This document shows positions 15,189-23,447 of a stretch of 64,000 nucleotides of DNA, piece by piece. Source of the stretch: Candidatus Gastranaerophilales bacterium (GTDB taxonomy: Bacteria; Cyanobacteriota; Vampirovibrionia; Gastranaerophilales; Gastranaerophilaceae); contig CALUQN010000002.1 of NCBI GenBank assembly GCA_944322945.1, positions 1 to 64,000 of the forward strand, written 5' to 3'. Each line of letters begins with the position of its first letter. Positions within the stretch are counted from its first letter, which is position 1. The translations under genes were made by a program, and so were the position numbers. The notes beneath the pieces are model-generated. The model did not search any database. It was given only the letters and a program-made list of their open reading frames with translations, and was not told where the DNA came from.

Positions 15189-15194
15189 ATAATT

Positions 15195-16631
15195 ATGACA
15201 AGTGTAACAAGAACAATAACTAAAAGAAAACAGTCAACAAAAGTTGCTGCCCCGATAGTAGAAGCCCTGAAAAAAGCTTATGAAAACCCTACCTATCAGT
15301 TCCACATCCCCGGACATACAAAAGGGAACGGTGCATTGCCGGAATTTAAAAGCCTGATAGGGCGCAAAGCGCTTTGCGTAGATACGACCGATGAATTTGA
15401 TAATCTTGGTACACTTCACCCTGCAACAGGCCCGATAAAAGAAGCGCAGGAATTGGCGGCAAAAGCTTTTGGCGCTAAAAAAACATTCTTTCTTTTGAAC
15501 GGCTCTACAGCCGGAAACCTTGCTCTTGCAATGGGTTTGACAAAGAAAGGTCAAAAAATTATCACAAACCGCAACTGCCACCGCTCTGTTTTGACCGGCA
15601 TGATTATCTCCGGCGCAGAACCGCTTTGGCTTATCCCGAACAGGTTTGAAGACTGGGGTATCTGGGGTAACGTCAGCCCGGAATCAGTCGATGAAATGCT
15701 CAAAACACACGATGACGTCGCAATGGTATGGATTACAAACCCGACCTATGAAGGCGTTGTGTCGGATGTTAAATCAATTTCAGCTATTTGTAAAAAATAC
15801 GGCGTTCCGCTTATTGTTGATGAGGCGCACGCTTGTTTGTGGAATTTTAATGACCACCTGCCGACGTCAGCCTTGCACTTAGGCGCTGACGCGGTTGTTC
15901 ATTCACTTCACAAAACGGGCGGTTCTATGAGCCAGAGTTCAATGCTTCATATCGCGCACGATTCAATGCTTGATGCTGACGCGGTTGAAAAAGCTCTGAA
16001 ACTTTTACACACAACCAGCCCGTCTTTGATGCTTCTGGCAAGCCTTGACGCTGCTCGCGCAAATCTTGAAAGCCCCAGAGGCAGAAAACAACTTGCCCGC
16101 GCCGTTGCAAATGCTAAATTCCTCCGCCGTGAAATCGACAAGATGGAACATATCCACCATCTTAAACCTGATTTCGGCTACAAAACAGATATTACAAAAG
16201 TGTTTATTAAAGCTGACGGTCTGTCTGGCAAGCGTTTGGAATCTATTCTGGAAATTGATTTTAATATTGAAGTGGAAAGCGCATCTGACGCCGGTTTGCT
16301 TCTCCTGTCAAACATTGGCAACAAGCGCTCCGATATTCAGTATCTGGTTGATTCATTAAAAACGATTGACAAGACTCATTATTCTGATATTTGTCATCTG
16401 GAAAATAAAAAACACATGCCTATGCTGACCCCGATAATCGAAATGAGTCTAAGAGAAGCATTTTATTCGGATAAAGAAACTATTCCAAAATCGCAGGCAA
16501 TCGGCAGAATTTCTGCGGAAGTAATCGCGGAATGCCCGCCTGGTATTGCAATTCTTCTGCCGGGAGAACTGATTACAGAAGCTCACATGCCTTATCTGAA
16601 TGATTATGAGTTTATAGAAGTTATTAAATAG
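15195..16631 (+). CDS. speA: Orn/Lys/Arg decarboxylase, probably biosynthetic arginine decarboxylase
   Basis: A 478-aa PLP-dependent fold-type I decarboxylase. Visible landmarks are HIPGHTKG near the N-terminus, the NGSTAGN phosphate-loop segment, VDEAHA in the cofactor pocket and SLHKTGGSMSQSS with the Schiff-base Lys. Its length fits the short Bacillus SpeA/cyanobacterial group rather than the long inducible enzymes. It would make agmatine (or cadaverine) for polyamine synthesis; which amino acid it uses cannot be read from the sequence. The open frame begins at 15159 with a hydrophobic stretch. I chose ATG 15195 because a -10 box ends six bases before it. Confidence 0.8.
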   Translation: MTSVTRTITKRKQSTKVAAPIVEALKKAYENPTYQFHIPGHTKGNGALPEFKSLIGRKALCVDTTDEFDNLGTLHPATGPIKEAQELAAKAFGAKKTFFLLNGSTAGNLALAMGLTKKGQKIITNRNCHRSVLTGMIISGAEPLWLIPNRFEDWGIWGNVSPESVDEMLKTHDDVAMVWITNPTYEGVVSDVKSISAICKKYGVPLIVDEAHACLWNFNDHLPTSALHLGADAVVHSLHKTGGSMSQSSMLHIAHDSMLDADAVEKALKLLHTTSPSLMLLASLDAARANLESPRGRKQLARAVANAKFLRREIDKMEHIHHLKPDFGYKTDITKVFIKADGLSGKRLESILEIDFNIEVESASDAGLLLLSNIGNKRSDIQYLVDSLKTIDKTHYSDICHLENKKHMPMLTPIIEMSLREAFYSDKETIPKSQAIGRISAEVIAECPPGIAILLPGELITEAHMPYLNDYEFIEVIK

Positions 16632-16779
16632 GTTATTATTCTTACCGGCGCTGCAAAAGAAGGATTTTAACGAAGAATAAATATTGCGGCGTAAAGGGTT
16701 TTGACTATAATTCCATTCCTTGAATTTATTTTATTTTGAGGCAAAAAATTTTTTGTTCATTTTTTATCAATATATCCCG

Positions 16780-16834
16780 TTACATTAATATAACTTAAAG
16801 AAATATTGATGTAATACCCTCAACGTTCTATAAT
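16780..16834 (+). promoter_or_regulatory. prs promoter with an overlapping inverted repeat
   Basis: TTGATG (16806-16811), 17 bases, TATAAT (16829-16834). An imperfect inverted repeat, TTACATTAATAT (16780-16791) and ATATTGATGTAA (16803-16814), covers the -35, so a repressor could compete with polymerase. Confidence 0.6.
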
Positions 16835-16868
16835 TAACATGAAAAAGATACAGAAAGGATTCAACAGA

Positions 16869-17882
16869 ATGGTTGTAGAAATGACTTTCCCGCAGTTAGA
16901 TAGGGCAATCAACCCTACTCATGACATCAGATTGTTTGCGGGACGCGCCAACTCAAAACTGGCTCAGGAAATTGCCGATTACCTCGGTACCTCTATCGGT
17001 CCGATGGTTATAAAAAATTTCGCTGACGGCGAAATTTATGTCCAAGTTCAAGAAAGCGTCCGCGGTGACGATGTTTTTATTATCCAGCCGCTTTGCAATC
17101 CTGTTAATGAAAACCTTATGGAACTGCTTATCATAATAGATGCCTTTAAACGTGCAAGCGCTAAAACTATTACGGCAGTTATTCCGTACTACGGTTACGC
17201 AAGACAGGACAGAAAAACCTCCGGCAGAGAAGCTATCACAGCTAAACTCGTTGCTGATTTGCTCACAACAGCCGGTGCAACAAGAGTTCTTGCTATGGAC
17301 TTACATACAGGTCAAATCCAGGGCTTCTTTAACATCCTCGTTGACCACATTTTTGCAACTCCTATTCTGGTTAATTATATTAAAAATCTTGATATAAACC
17401 CTGAGGATATGGTTGCTGTAAGCCCTGATACAGGAGGGGTGCAACGCACAAGACATTTTGCCAAAGCAATTGGCTGCTCACTTGCCATCATCGACAAACG
17501 TCGCGATAAACATAACGAAGCTATTGCCTCTCACGTTATCGGCGAAGTCAGAGACAAAGTGTGCGTTATGTTTGACGATATCATTGATACAGCAGGCACA
17601 ATATGCGAGGCAGCTAAACTTCTTAAACGCGAAGGCGCAAAAGATGTTTATGTATGTGCCGCTCACCCGGTTTTCTCCGGTCCGGCTCTCCAAAGACTCG
17701 CTGATGCTCCTATCAAAGAATGTATCGTGACTAATACTATCCCGCTTGATATGGACAAAATGCCGCCTAATATCAGACAACTCTCTGTTGCGCCGCTATT
17801 AGGACAGGCTATTTCCAGAATTCATGATGATGAATCCGTCAGCTCTTTGTTCGGGTTTGAAAAAGAAATGAATGTTCTTTAA
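16869..17882 (+). CDS. prs: Ribose-phosphate pyrophosphokinase
   Basis: 337 aa from the start chosen here. It makes PRPP from ribose-5-phosphate and ATP for nucleotide, His and Trp synthesis. Seen: DIRLFAGRANSKLA at the N-terminus, the flexible-loop YYGYARQDRK, DLHTGQIQGFF and the PRPP-binding signature VMFDDIIDTAGTI. An in-frame ATG at 16839 lies only five bases after the -10 box. ATG 16869 has a proper AAAGGA ribosome-binding site nine bases before it and is preferred. A terminator follows at 17919. Confidence 0.95.
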   Translation: MVVEMTFPQLDRAINPTHDIRLFAGRANSKLAQEIADYLGTSIGPMVIKNFADGEIYVQVQESVRGDDVFIIQPLCNPVNENLMELLIIIDAFKRASAKTITAVIPYYGYARQDRKTSGREAITAKLVADLLTTAGATRVLAMDLHTGQIQGFFNILVDHIFATPILVNYIKNLDINPEDMVAVSPDTGGVQRTRHFAKAIGCSLAIIDKRRDKHNEAIASHVIGEVRDKVCVMFDDIIDTAGTICEAAKLLKREGAKDVYVCAAHPVFSGPALQRLADAPIKECIVTNTIPLDMDKMPPNIRQLSVAPLLGQAISRIHDDESVSSLFGFEKEMNVL

Positions 17883-17918
17883 GAATACTTTAAATTAAAA
17901 TCGTAACAACATACAAAG

Positions 17919-17948
17919 TCTCCTCCATTTGGAGGAGATTTTCTTTTA
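17919..17948 (+). terminator. Rho-independent terminator of prs
   Basis: TCTCCTCC-ATTT-GGAGGAGA with perfect arms followed by TTTTCTTTT. Confidence 0.85.
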
Positions 17949-17993
17949 TTGTAAAAGTTTTGAATACTGTCAGCCGACATAAATAATATAGAT

Positions 17994-18067
17994 ATGAAAA
18001 ACGTTCAGTTTTTCATACCTCCTCCCCAAGTCTGGTAGCCGTTCTTCTTACAAGACGGCTTTTTTTT
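17994..18067 (+). ncRNA. Possible small RNA with its own terminator
   Basis: After the prs terminator, a perfect hairpin ATGAAAAA...TTTTTCAT (17994-18016) is followed by a C-rich single strand and a second terminator: AGCCGT (18037-18042), ACGGCT (18055-18060), then eight T. Two terminators 100 bases apart with no open frame between suggest a short independent transcript. No clear promoter is visible, so this is tentative. Confidence 0.3.
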
Positions 18068-18127
18068 GTGAAATTTTGCGCTAATTCTAAACAAAAGATT
18101 AATAAATCCTAAAACATATAAAAAATC

Positions 18128-18136
18128 TGTTATAAT
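18128..18136 (+). promoter_or_regulatory. Extended -10 six bases before the kinase ATG
   Basis: TGtTATAAT ending six bases before ATG 18143, with no good -35 and no ribosome-binding site. Leaderless candidate. Confidence 0.5.
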
Positions 18137-18142
18137 AAGAAT

Positions 18143-18874
18143 ATGGATATAACTGAGCAAAACTATGAAGATTTTATTTCAACAGTGAGCCACGAATTGC
18201 GGACACCGCTCACCTCTATCAGAGGGTTTTCCCAAACAATGCTGCAATCCTGGGATAAAATTGATGATGAGAGCAAAAAAAAATTCCTCAAAATTATTGA
18301 GGAACAATCCAACAGGCTGATTAACCTTGTTGAAAATATGCTCTCCGTCACAAAGCTCCAAACAGCAAAAGATAATTTTGTCTACAAAGAAACTAACTTG
18401 AAACCGCTGATAGAGCAGATAATTTCTATCGTGAAAAATCAGTATAAAAATCACAATTTTGAATTGGATTTTCACAAAAATATCCCGCCTATATTCACAG
18501 ACCGCGACAAATTCCAGCAGGTAATGACAAACTTGACAGAAAATGCAGCAAAATACTCTGATGACAACTCTACCGTGTTCATCAGTGTTACACCTGCTTC
18601 AATACCGCACCATATTGCAATAAAAGTCACTGATACCGGCGTCGGGATTGATAAAAAAGATTACGACAAAATTTTTACAAAATTTTCAAGAATAGATAAC
18701 CCGCTCACCAGAAAAGTTCAAGGAAGCGGACTCGGGCTGTATATTACAAAAAATATTGTAGAAAAAATGCACGGAAAAATTTCCGTAAAATCAGAAAATA
18801 ATAAAACAACTTTTGAAGTCCTGCTGCCTGTCGGCAACGTGGAAGATTATGCGAGGGCAATATGCAGTCAGTAA
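18143..18874 (+). CDS. Soluble sensor histidine kinase
   Basis: 243 aa with no membrane segment and no visible sensor domain. HisKA begins almost at the start, with the phospho-acceptor His17 in SHELRTPLTSIRGF. The HATPase region shows NLTENAAKYSD (N box), DTGVGID (G1) and GSGLGLYI (G2). Because it is cytosolic and lacks input domains, it probably senses through a partner. It overlaps the downstream response regulator by 13 bases, so they form a translationally coupled two-component pair. Confidence 0.9.
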   Translation: MDITEQNYEDFISTVSHELRTPLTSIRGFSQTMLQSWDKIDDESKKKFLKIIEEQSNRLINLVENMLSVTKLQTAKDNFVYKETNLKPLIEQIISIVKNQYKNHNFELDFHKNIPPIFTDRDKFQQVMTNLTENAAKYSDDNSTVFISVTPASIPHHIAIKVTDTGVGIDKKDYDKIFTKFSRIDNPLTRKVQGSGLGLYITKNIVEKMHGKISVKSENNKTTFEVLLPVGNVEDYARAICSQ

Positions 18875-20160
18875 CTCTCATAATCGACAAAAGAAAAGAA
18901 CTTTCGACAAAGTATAAAAAACTGCTCGCAGGCGCAGGGAATATTGTCATTGTAACAAAAGACCTGATTTCTGCGATGAAAACCATTCAGGACAAAGAAC
19001 CCGACTTGATTTTAATCTCTGACAGCATAGATAATGACCTCTCTGATTACTGCAAAAAAATAAGAGCAATAACCTACAACACCCGCCCGATTATCATTGG
19101 CATGTCAAAATCCGCAGAGCTTGAGGACAAATTAAAAGTTCTGCAAAACGGCGCTGATGATTTTATATCAGAACCTGTAAACCCGGAAGAATTTGTTATG
19201 CGTATATTCGCACACCTCAGACGTGAATTTGAATCCAACTTAAACTTTAAAAAGCTGCTTCCGAATAAAAACTATTCAATGCGTGCAATCAAACGTATTC
19301 TGCACACAAATTCCGACTGGGCATGTCTGCTGTTGAGCATTGAAAATTACGAAAGCTACAAAGAAAACTACACCGAACTTGCCGCGGATAAACTAATCCA
19401 GACGTATGTCGCAATCATAAATTCCGCCCTGAACGAAACTGATTACCTCGGTGAGATTTCGGAAAATGAATTCCTGATAATCACAGACAGTCTGAAAGCT
19501 GAAAAAATCGCAAACTTTTTGACTTTTGCCTTTGATTCCGTCAGGTCAAAGTTCTACTCAATCCCTGATAACAAGCGGGGTTATATTATCCTGAGCGGCG
19601 ATGAGGTGGCTGGCAGACGCGCAAACTTTGTCCATACAACTATCGGGGTTGTGACAAATAAATTTATCAAATACAAAGATGCAAACCTCTTGTTGAACGC
19701 TCTTGTTCAAATTCACAACATGGCAGACCTCCCGACAAAATCAAATTATCTGATGGAACGACCTAAAATTTCAGCCCAAAATGCCGTTGCAAAAGATGTT
19801 TTCAATAAAAAAATTCTCATCATGGAGCCTGATGACTCTATGACCCTGTTGTTGAATACCATTTTAAATATTCAAGGGTATGAGCCGCAAACATTCTCGG
19901 ATATCAAAACCGCAGAAAAATTTACTCCGGCTGTTGTTATACTGGACGCCGGCAGCGCAGATGAACTTGCCGGCATTGAGATTTGCAAAAAATTAAAAGC
20001 TTTTGAAAATTACAGAAACACCAAATTTATCATGACTTCAATAATTCATGATAAAGAGCTTATATTAAATTCCGGCGCGGATTTATACATTCCGAAACCA
20101 TACGACATCGCAACGCTTGTCAAATGGGTTGAAACCTTCATCAGAGAGGTAAATCTTTGA
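18862..20160 (+). CDS. Response regulator: pseudo-receiver, degenerate GGDEF, receiver
   Basis: 432 aa in three parts. The N-terminal receiver-like domain (about 1-120) has Ser where the phospho-acceptor Asp is expected (PDLILIS) and Glu in place of the conserved Lys (ISEP), so it is probably not phosphorylated. The middle (about 140-290) resembles a GGDEF domain but the active-site loop reads GEISENEF, so cyclase activity is unlikely. The C-terminal receiver (about 310-432) is intact: the acidic pocket EPDDS, Asp in VVILDAG and Lys in YIPKP. It is the likely target of the adjoining kinase. The output is unknown. The stop abuts the stop of the convergent gene at 20161. Confidence 0.8.
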   Translation: MQSVTLIIDKRKELSTKYKKLLAGAGNIVIVTKDLISAMKTIQDKEPDLILISDSIDNDLSDYCKKIRAITYNTRPIIIGMSKSAELEDKLKVLQNGADDFISEPVNPEEFVMRIFAHLRREFESNLNFKKLLPNKNYSMRAIKRILHTNSDWACLLLSIENYESYKENYTELAADKLIQTYVAIINSALNETDYLGEISENEFLIITDSLKAEKIANFLTFAFDSVRSKFYSIPDNKRGYIILSGDEVAGRRANFVHTTIGVVTNKFIKYKDANLLLNALVQIHNMADLPTKSNYLMERPKISAQNAVAKDVFNKKILIMEPDDSMTLLLNTILNIQGYEPQTFSDIKTAEKFTPAVVILDAGSADELAGIEICKKLKAFENYRNTKFIMTSIIHDKELILNSGADLYIPKPYDIATLVKWVETFIREVNL

Positions 20161-20349
20161 TTAACCGATTAAATCATCAAGAATTTGTGCATCTGCCGCA
20201 GCTCTTTGGGTCTGCTGCATTGACACACGTCTGAAATAAGTTCTCAAAGCTTCTCTGATGAGTTCGCTTCTTGTTCTCTGTTCTGTTTCAGCAATGCTGT
20301 CTACTTTGTTTAAAAATTCATCGGGCATTGTAACTAAAACTTTAGCCAT
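20161..20349 (-). CDS. Ribbon-helix-helix (CopG/Arc-type) DNA-binding protein
   Basis: 62 aa. The N-terminal strand AKVLVTMPDEFLNKVD and the helix pair (RTRSELIREALRTYFRRV) are typical of CopG-type regulators. The C-terminal 20 residues are polar. Such proteins act as dimers, often as antitoxins, but no toxin gene is adjacent, so this is more likely an orphan regulator. A ribosome-binding site (GGAG) lies seven bases before the ATG. Confidence 0.75.
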   Translation of the reverse strand: MAKVLVTMPDEFLNKVDSIAETEQRTRSELIREALRTYFRRVSMQQTQRAAADAQILDDLIG

Positions 20350-20678
20350 TGTTTATACTCCACATATAAAAAGTACCTTTATTATACATTATAACATCTT
20401 TTAAAAACTTTTGCAATAAATTATTCGGGGAATGTATATAAGCAAATTCCACTAATACTATAAAAGTCCGTCATTCTGAGGACTTTAATCCGAAGAATCT
20501 TTTTTATTTAGATACTTCGCTAACGCTCAGTATGACGCGTTTTTAAGAATTTTGGGTGGAATTTGCTATAAGCTCCTTATTCTGTGGCATTTGTTATATA
20601 ATAAATTACCCTGCCTGGCTATGGACTTTTTTAAATTGATTGCTCTAAAATAATCATATCATAAGAAAGGAGTTTGTA
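20350..20678. repeat. Intergenic region with one 'attctga' dyad unit
   Basis: The stretch between two divergent genes holds one unit at about 20468-20545 (GTCATTCTGAGGACTTTAATCC, then AAGAATCT..., ending CGCTCAGTATGACG) of the family seen near 6000, 52855 and 60510. The rest is AT-rich. I see no gene. A strong ribosome-binding site (AAAGGAG) precedes the ATG at 20679. Confidence 0.6.
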
Positions 20679-21230
20679 ATGGACGAAAATACGAGAGAAG
20701 AAAGGTACGAAAAAAGACACGACGATGACTGTTTTTTGTGTAACCATCACGTAATGAGACATCTTATAACCGCTTTGTTAGTATTCTTAGGGGCATTTTG
20801 TGCATTTTATGCGGTTTCAGACTGGCATTTTAAAAGATTATACGACCCGGCTTACCAAATCCGCAAAATGGAACACGCAATGATGAATCAGGAACGTAAT
20901 ATGCAGCGTGCTTTCCAAAAACACATGAAAAAAGATTTTCTCCTTGAGAAAAAAGCCGGTGAAATTACTCACATGGAAAGAACACCCGATGCCTACAAGA
21001 TTATCATTGACCTGAAACCTTTTGACAACGACGAAAAGAATGTTGAAGTAAAGGTAAACGGCGATACCCTGAGCATAAACGCAGCCGGAGTTAAAAACGG
21101 CAGAAGGGGCGAAGCTATTTATAAATTCATGCAAAATTACTCTTTTGACGGAAATGTTAACCTTTCAGACATGCAGAAAGAAAAAATCGGCGACGCTCTG
21201 GTTATCACAATTCCGGCAGAAGACGAATAG
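20679..21230 (+). CDS. Membrane-anchored Hsp20/alpha-crystallin-like protein
   Basis: 183 aa. A polar N-terminus with CFLCNHHVMRH is followed by one transmembrane segment (about residues 30-47), a Met/Lys-rich helix (about 60-95) and a C-terminal domain (about 105-183) that looks like an alpha-crystallin fold: YKIIIDLKPFDNDEKNVEVK, NGDTLSINAAG, and a final DALVITIPAE strand. Classic small heat-shock proteins are cytosolic. An anchored form could protect the envelope. Assignment of the ACD is by eye. A terminator follows at 21257. Confidence 0.65.
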   Translation: MDENTREERYEKRHDDDCFLCNHHVMRHLITALLVFLGAFCAFYAVSDWHFKRLYDPAYQIRKMEHAMMNQERNMQRAFQKHMKKDFLLEKKAGEITHMERTPDAYKIIIDLKPFDNDEKNVEVKVNGDTLSINAAGVKNGRRGEAIYKFMQNYSFDGNVNLSDMQKEKIGDALVITIPAEDE

Positions 21231-21256
21231 TTTTAATGCAATATACATTACCCGAC

Positions 21257-21291
21257 TAAAAAAGGCAGGATACTGTAATCCTGTCTTTTTA
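21257..21291 (+). terminator. Rho-independent terminator
   Basis: AAAAAGGCAGGAT-ACTGTA-ATCCTGTCTTTTT, nearly perfect stem with flanking A and T runs, after the Hsp20-like gene and just before the -10 box at 21294. Confidence 0.85.
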
Positions 21292-21293
21292 TC

Positions 21294-21302
21294 TGGTATA
21301 AT
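21294..21302 (+). promoter_or_regulatory. Extended -10 six bases before the receiver-gene ATG
   Basis: TGgTATAAT followed by six bases and ATG 21309, directly after a terminator. No ribosome-binding site. This is the clearest leaderless candidate in the window. Confidence 0.55.
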
Positions 21303-21308
21303 AAACTT

Positions 21309-21692
21309 ATGAAAAAAATACTGATAGTTGATGATTCGCAAAAATGGGTTGAATACCATCAAAAAATTGTCCTTGAACTTTTCGGAGATGATGTGGAAAT
21401 CACAACAGCAAACTCTGCAAGAGAAGGATATGACTGCGTTTTCCTAAATATTGACGAACCTTTTGACATAATCCTGACAGATATGCAGATGGAAACGGAT
21501 TTTGCGCCGTTTTATGCAGGCGAATGGCTTATCAGACAAATCCAATCATTCAAAGAATACCTCAATACGAGAATAATAATTATATCTGCGACCTATAACA
21601 TCAGGCTGATTGCGGAAAAATACGGGGTTCTGTGTATCCCGAAAGCTGATTGCAGATTACCTGAAAGTTACAAAATTTTATTAGGAAATTAG
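21309..21692 (+). CDS. Single-domain response regulator (receiver only)
   Basis: 127 aa, CheY-like. Acidic pocket DDS at 8-10, phospho-acceptor Asp in DIILTDMQM near residue 60, Ser/Thr in IIIISAT, and Lys in IPKAD near 117. The loop after the Asp is longer than usual (TDFAPFYAGEWLI). No output domain, so it acts by protein contact. It has no kinase partner nearby and is monocistronic. Confidence 0.85.
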   Translation: MKKILIVDDSQKWVEYHQKIVLELFGDDVEITTANSAREGYDCVFLNIDEPFDIILTDMQMETDFAPFYAGEWLIRQIQSFKEYLNTRIIIISATYNIRLIAEKYGVLCIPKADCRLPESYKILLGN

Positions 21693-21789
21693 CAAATTAT
21701 ACTATATCATTTCTATCCCTAAAGGGGATTATTTATGCTCCAAAAACATTTACAATTCTTATATAGAGATATTTTTGGAGTATTTACTA

Positions 21790-22098
21790 ATGATTATGGG
21801 AAACAACTGTCACGATTGCGGTAAATATAACCGAATGGAAATGAAAAATGTAAATAAAAATATGGTAGCCTGGCTTGAAGACATAGTCGAAGAAAACAAC
21901 AGCCACATTGAACGAAAGGAATGGAAAAGTAAATACAACAGTTACGTTGTATATGATTATGAGCCGTTCTGCACAGACGGCTTTGAAATAAATTTGATTA
22001 TAACATCTTATGATGCGGCATATTTGAGTTTCATCAAATATCTTTACGATGAAAAAATAAGCACCATTGAATATTTGAATAACTGCATAGCACAATAA
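21790..22098 (+). CDS. Unrecognised 102-aa protein
   Basis: A small soluble protein beginning MIMGNNCHDCGKYNR, with a CxxC near the start and an otherwise mixed alpha/beta composition rich in Tyr, Asn and Glu. I do not recognise it. The ATG at 21790 follows a TGGAG ribosome-binding site by nine bases. The open frame itself begins at a TTG five codons earlier, which lies inside that site. A terminator follows directly. Confidence 0.6.
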   Translation: MIMGNNCHDCGKYNRMEMKNVNKNMVAWLEDIVEENNSHIERKEWKSKYNSYVVYDYEPFCTDGFEINLIITSYDAAYLSFIKYLYDEKISTIEYLNNCIAQ

Positions 22099-22129
22099 AA
22101 GGAGATGAAATCAAATCATCTCCTTTTAT
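22097..22129 (+). terminator. Rho-independent terminator
   Basis: AAAAGGAGATGA-AATCAAA-TCATCTCCTTTT, perfect arms with A and T runs, so it can act in both directions. Confidence 0.85.
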
Positions 22130-22157
22130 AAAGCGGTTATATTTATGATATAAGACT

Positions 22158-22442
22158 TTAAACGCCTGCCGTCGCATTAACTTGAGCAAAGCAATCTTTG
22201 CAATAGACTTCTTTTCCGGGAGCCGGTTTAAAAGGAACCTGGGTTTTAGCACCGCATTTTGTGCATACGGCATCATAAAATTTTCTTTTGTTTCTGTTTT
22301 TTTGTCTGCGTGCTTTACGGCAATCAGGACATCTTTTAGGCTTGTTTACGAGACCTTTTTGTGCATAAAACTCTTGTTCGCCGGCTGCAAAGATGAATTC
22401 TTTTCCACAGTCTTCACAGACTAATTTTTCGTCTTGGTACAT
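22158..22442 (-). CDS. Double zinc-ribbon protein
   Basis: 94 aa with four CxxC pairs: CEDC (9-12), CPDC, CTKC and CKDC. It falls into two ribbons: an N-terminal one with KEFIFAAGEQEFYAQKG, and a C-terminal one of the FYxxVCxxCGxxxxVPFKPxxGxxVYCxxC type found in small bacterial zinc-ribbon proteins. The region between is very basic (KARRQKNRNKRK), suggesting nucleic-acid contact. Function unknown. Confidence 0.8.
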   Translation of the reverse strand: MYQDEKLVCEDCGKEFIFAAGEQEFYAQKGLVNKPKRCPDCRKARRQKNRNKRKFYDAVCTKCGAKTQVPFKPAPGKEVYCKDCFAQVNATAGV

Positions 22443-22603
22443 AGTTCTTCTCCGTTTTAAAGTATCTTTGAAAAGAAATCTAGTAGTTTTTAAGTATTAA
22501 ATTCCTCTTGTCCTATGAATTATACAGTATATTGCAAAATTATGCAATAGATTAGCGTGCATAGATTATGTTTGCTGTTGTCCGGAATTTACTCAACTAT
22601 TCA

Positions 22604-23047
22604 TTATTTACCGATTTCTAAGGCTCTTTGCGCCATGGATTTTGAAATATTTATGACCGCAAGGTTCGCCTCGTAAGCTCTCTGTGCCATAATAGCATCT
22701 GCCATATCAACCATGGCGTTTACGTTTGACGCTCTGATGTAACCTTCAGCATCAGCGTCCGGGTGTCCGGGTTTGTAAATTTTATCACCAAGAGTCGGAT
22801 CTTCAACACAGCCGTTGAACACTACGCCGCCCTGTACATAGGGAAGTGTTCCAACCCCAAAGACGTCCTCTTTCATTGCGTTCATCAAGCCGTGGAATGA
22901 AATGTCCTCTGTTGCATTCAATACAGGAATTCGCCTTACATAATTCGGGGTGTCCACGTTCGCTATGTTTTTTGCGTGAATATCCAGACGCAGCCCGTGT
23001 GCTTTCAGGGCGTGTGATCCGATATTCATTGATTCCATTATTGACAT
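22604..23047 (-). CDS. flgC: Flagellar basal-body rod protein FlgC
   Basis: 147 aa, the usual FlgC length. The N-terminal rod motif (AKNIANVDTPNYVRR) and C-terminal helix (DAIMAQRAYEANLAVINISKSMAQRALEIGK) are those of proximal-rod proteins exported by the flagellar type III system. It is the last gene of a four-gene rod operon. fliE, which often follows flgC, is absent here. Confidence 0.9.
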   Translation of the reverse strand: MSIMESMNIGSHALKAHGLRLDIHAKNIANVDTPNYVRRIPVLNATEDISFHGLMNAMKEDVFGVGTLPYVQGGVVFNGCVEDPTLGDKIYKPGHPDADAEGYIRASNVNAMVDMADAIMAQRAYEANLAVINISKSMAQRALEIGK

Positions 23048-23078
23048 TGTTTTGCTCCTGTCTTTTTATTTGTTGTTA

Positions 23079-23426
23079 TTATTTACCGACGTTTATTACT
23101 GTTTTCATTTCTGTCACAATGTTTGTCATTCTTCTTGTCGCCATTGTGTACAATATAGAGTTTTGTTGAATTTTCATCAACTCCTGCGCAGGGTCGATTT
23201 CTTCATAGCGTCTTTCTTCAATTACACCGGAAGGCCCCAGAGCTTCGGATAATTTGGTTTCCAGAGGGCTGTTCATCGAGTTCAGGTAATCCCCGAAATT
23301 GATGTCGCGTCTGACATACCCCGGAGTATCCACGTTTGCGAGGTTTGCACCCAACGCGCGCTGTCTCTGGGCTATCAAATCCATCATCAAGGTTACTTTA
23401 CCCATATTGTCCAATGACGTAAACAT
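23079..23426 (-). CDS. flgB: Flagellar basal-body rod protein FlgB
   Basis: 115 aa. It contains the rod signature RALGANLANVDTPGYVRRDI and a C-terminal helix (MATRRMTNIVTEMKTVIN). It builds the proximal rod with FlgC, whose gene starts 31 bases downstream. It lies 21 bases after the FlgG-type gene. Confidence 0.9.
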   Translation of the reverse strand: MFTSLDNMGKVTLMMDLIAQRQRALGANLANVDTPGYVRRDINFGDYLNSMNSPLETKLSEALGPSGVIEERRYEEIDPAQELMKIQQNSILYTMATRRMTNIVTEMKTVINVGK

Positions 23427-23447
23427 TTTGTTCTAAACCTCCCTTAC

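Noticed and set aside
20161-20349. Toxin-antitoxin module at the CopG-like gene
   Set aside because: No small toxin gene lies on the same strand next to it.
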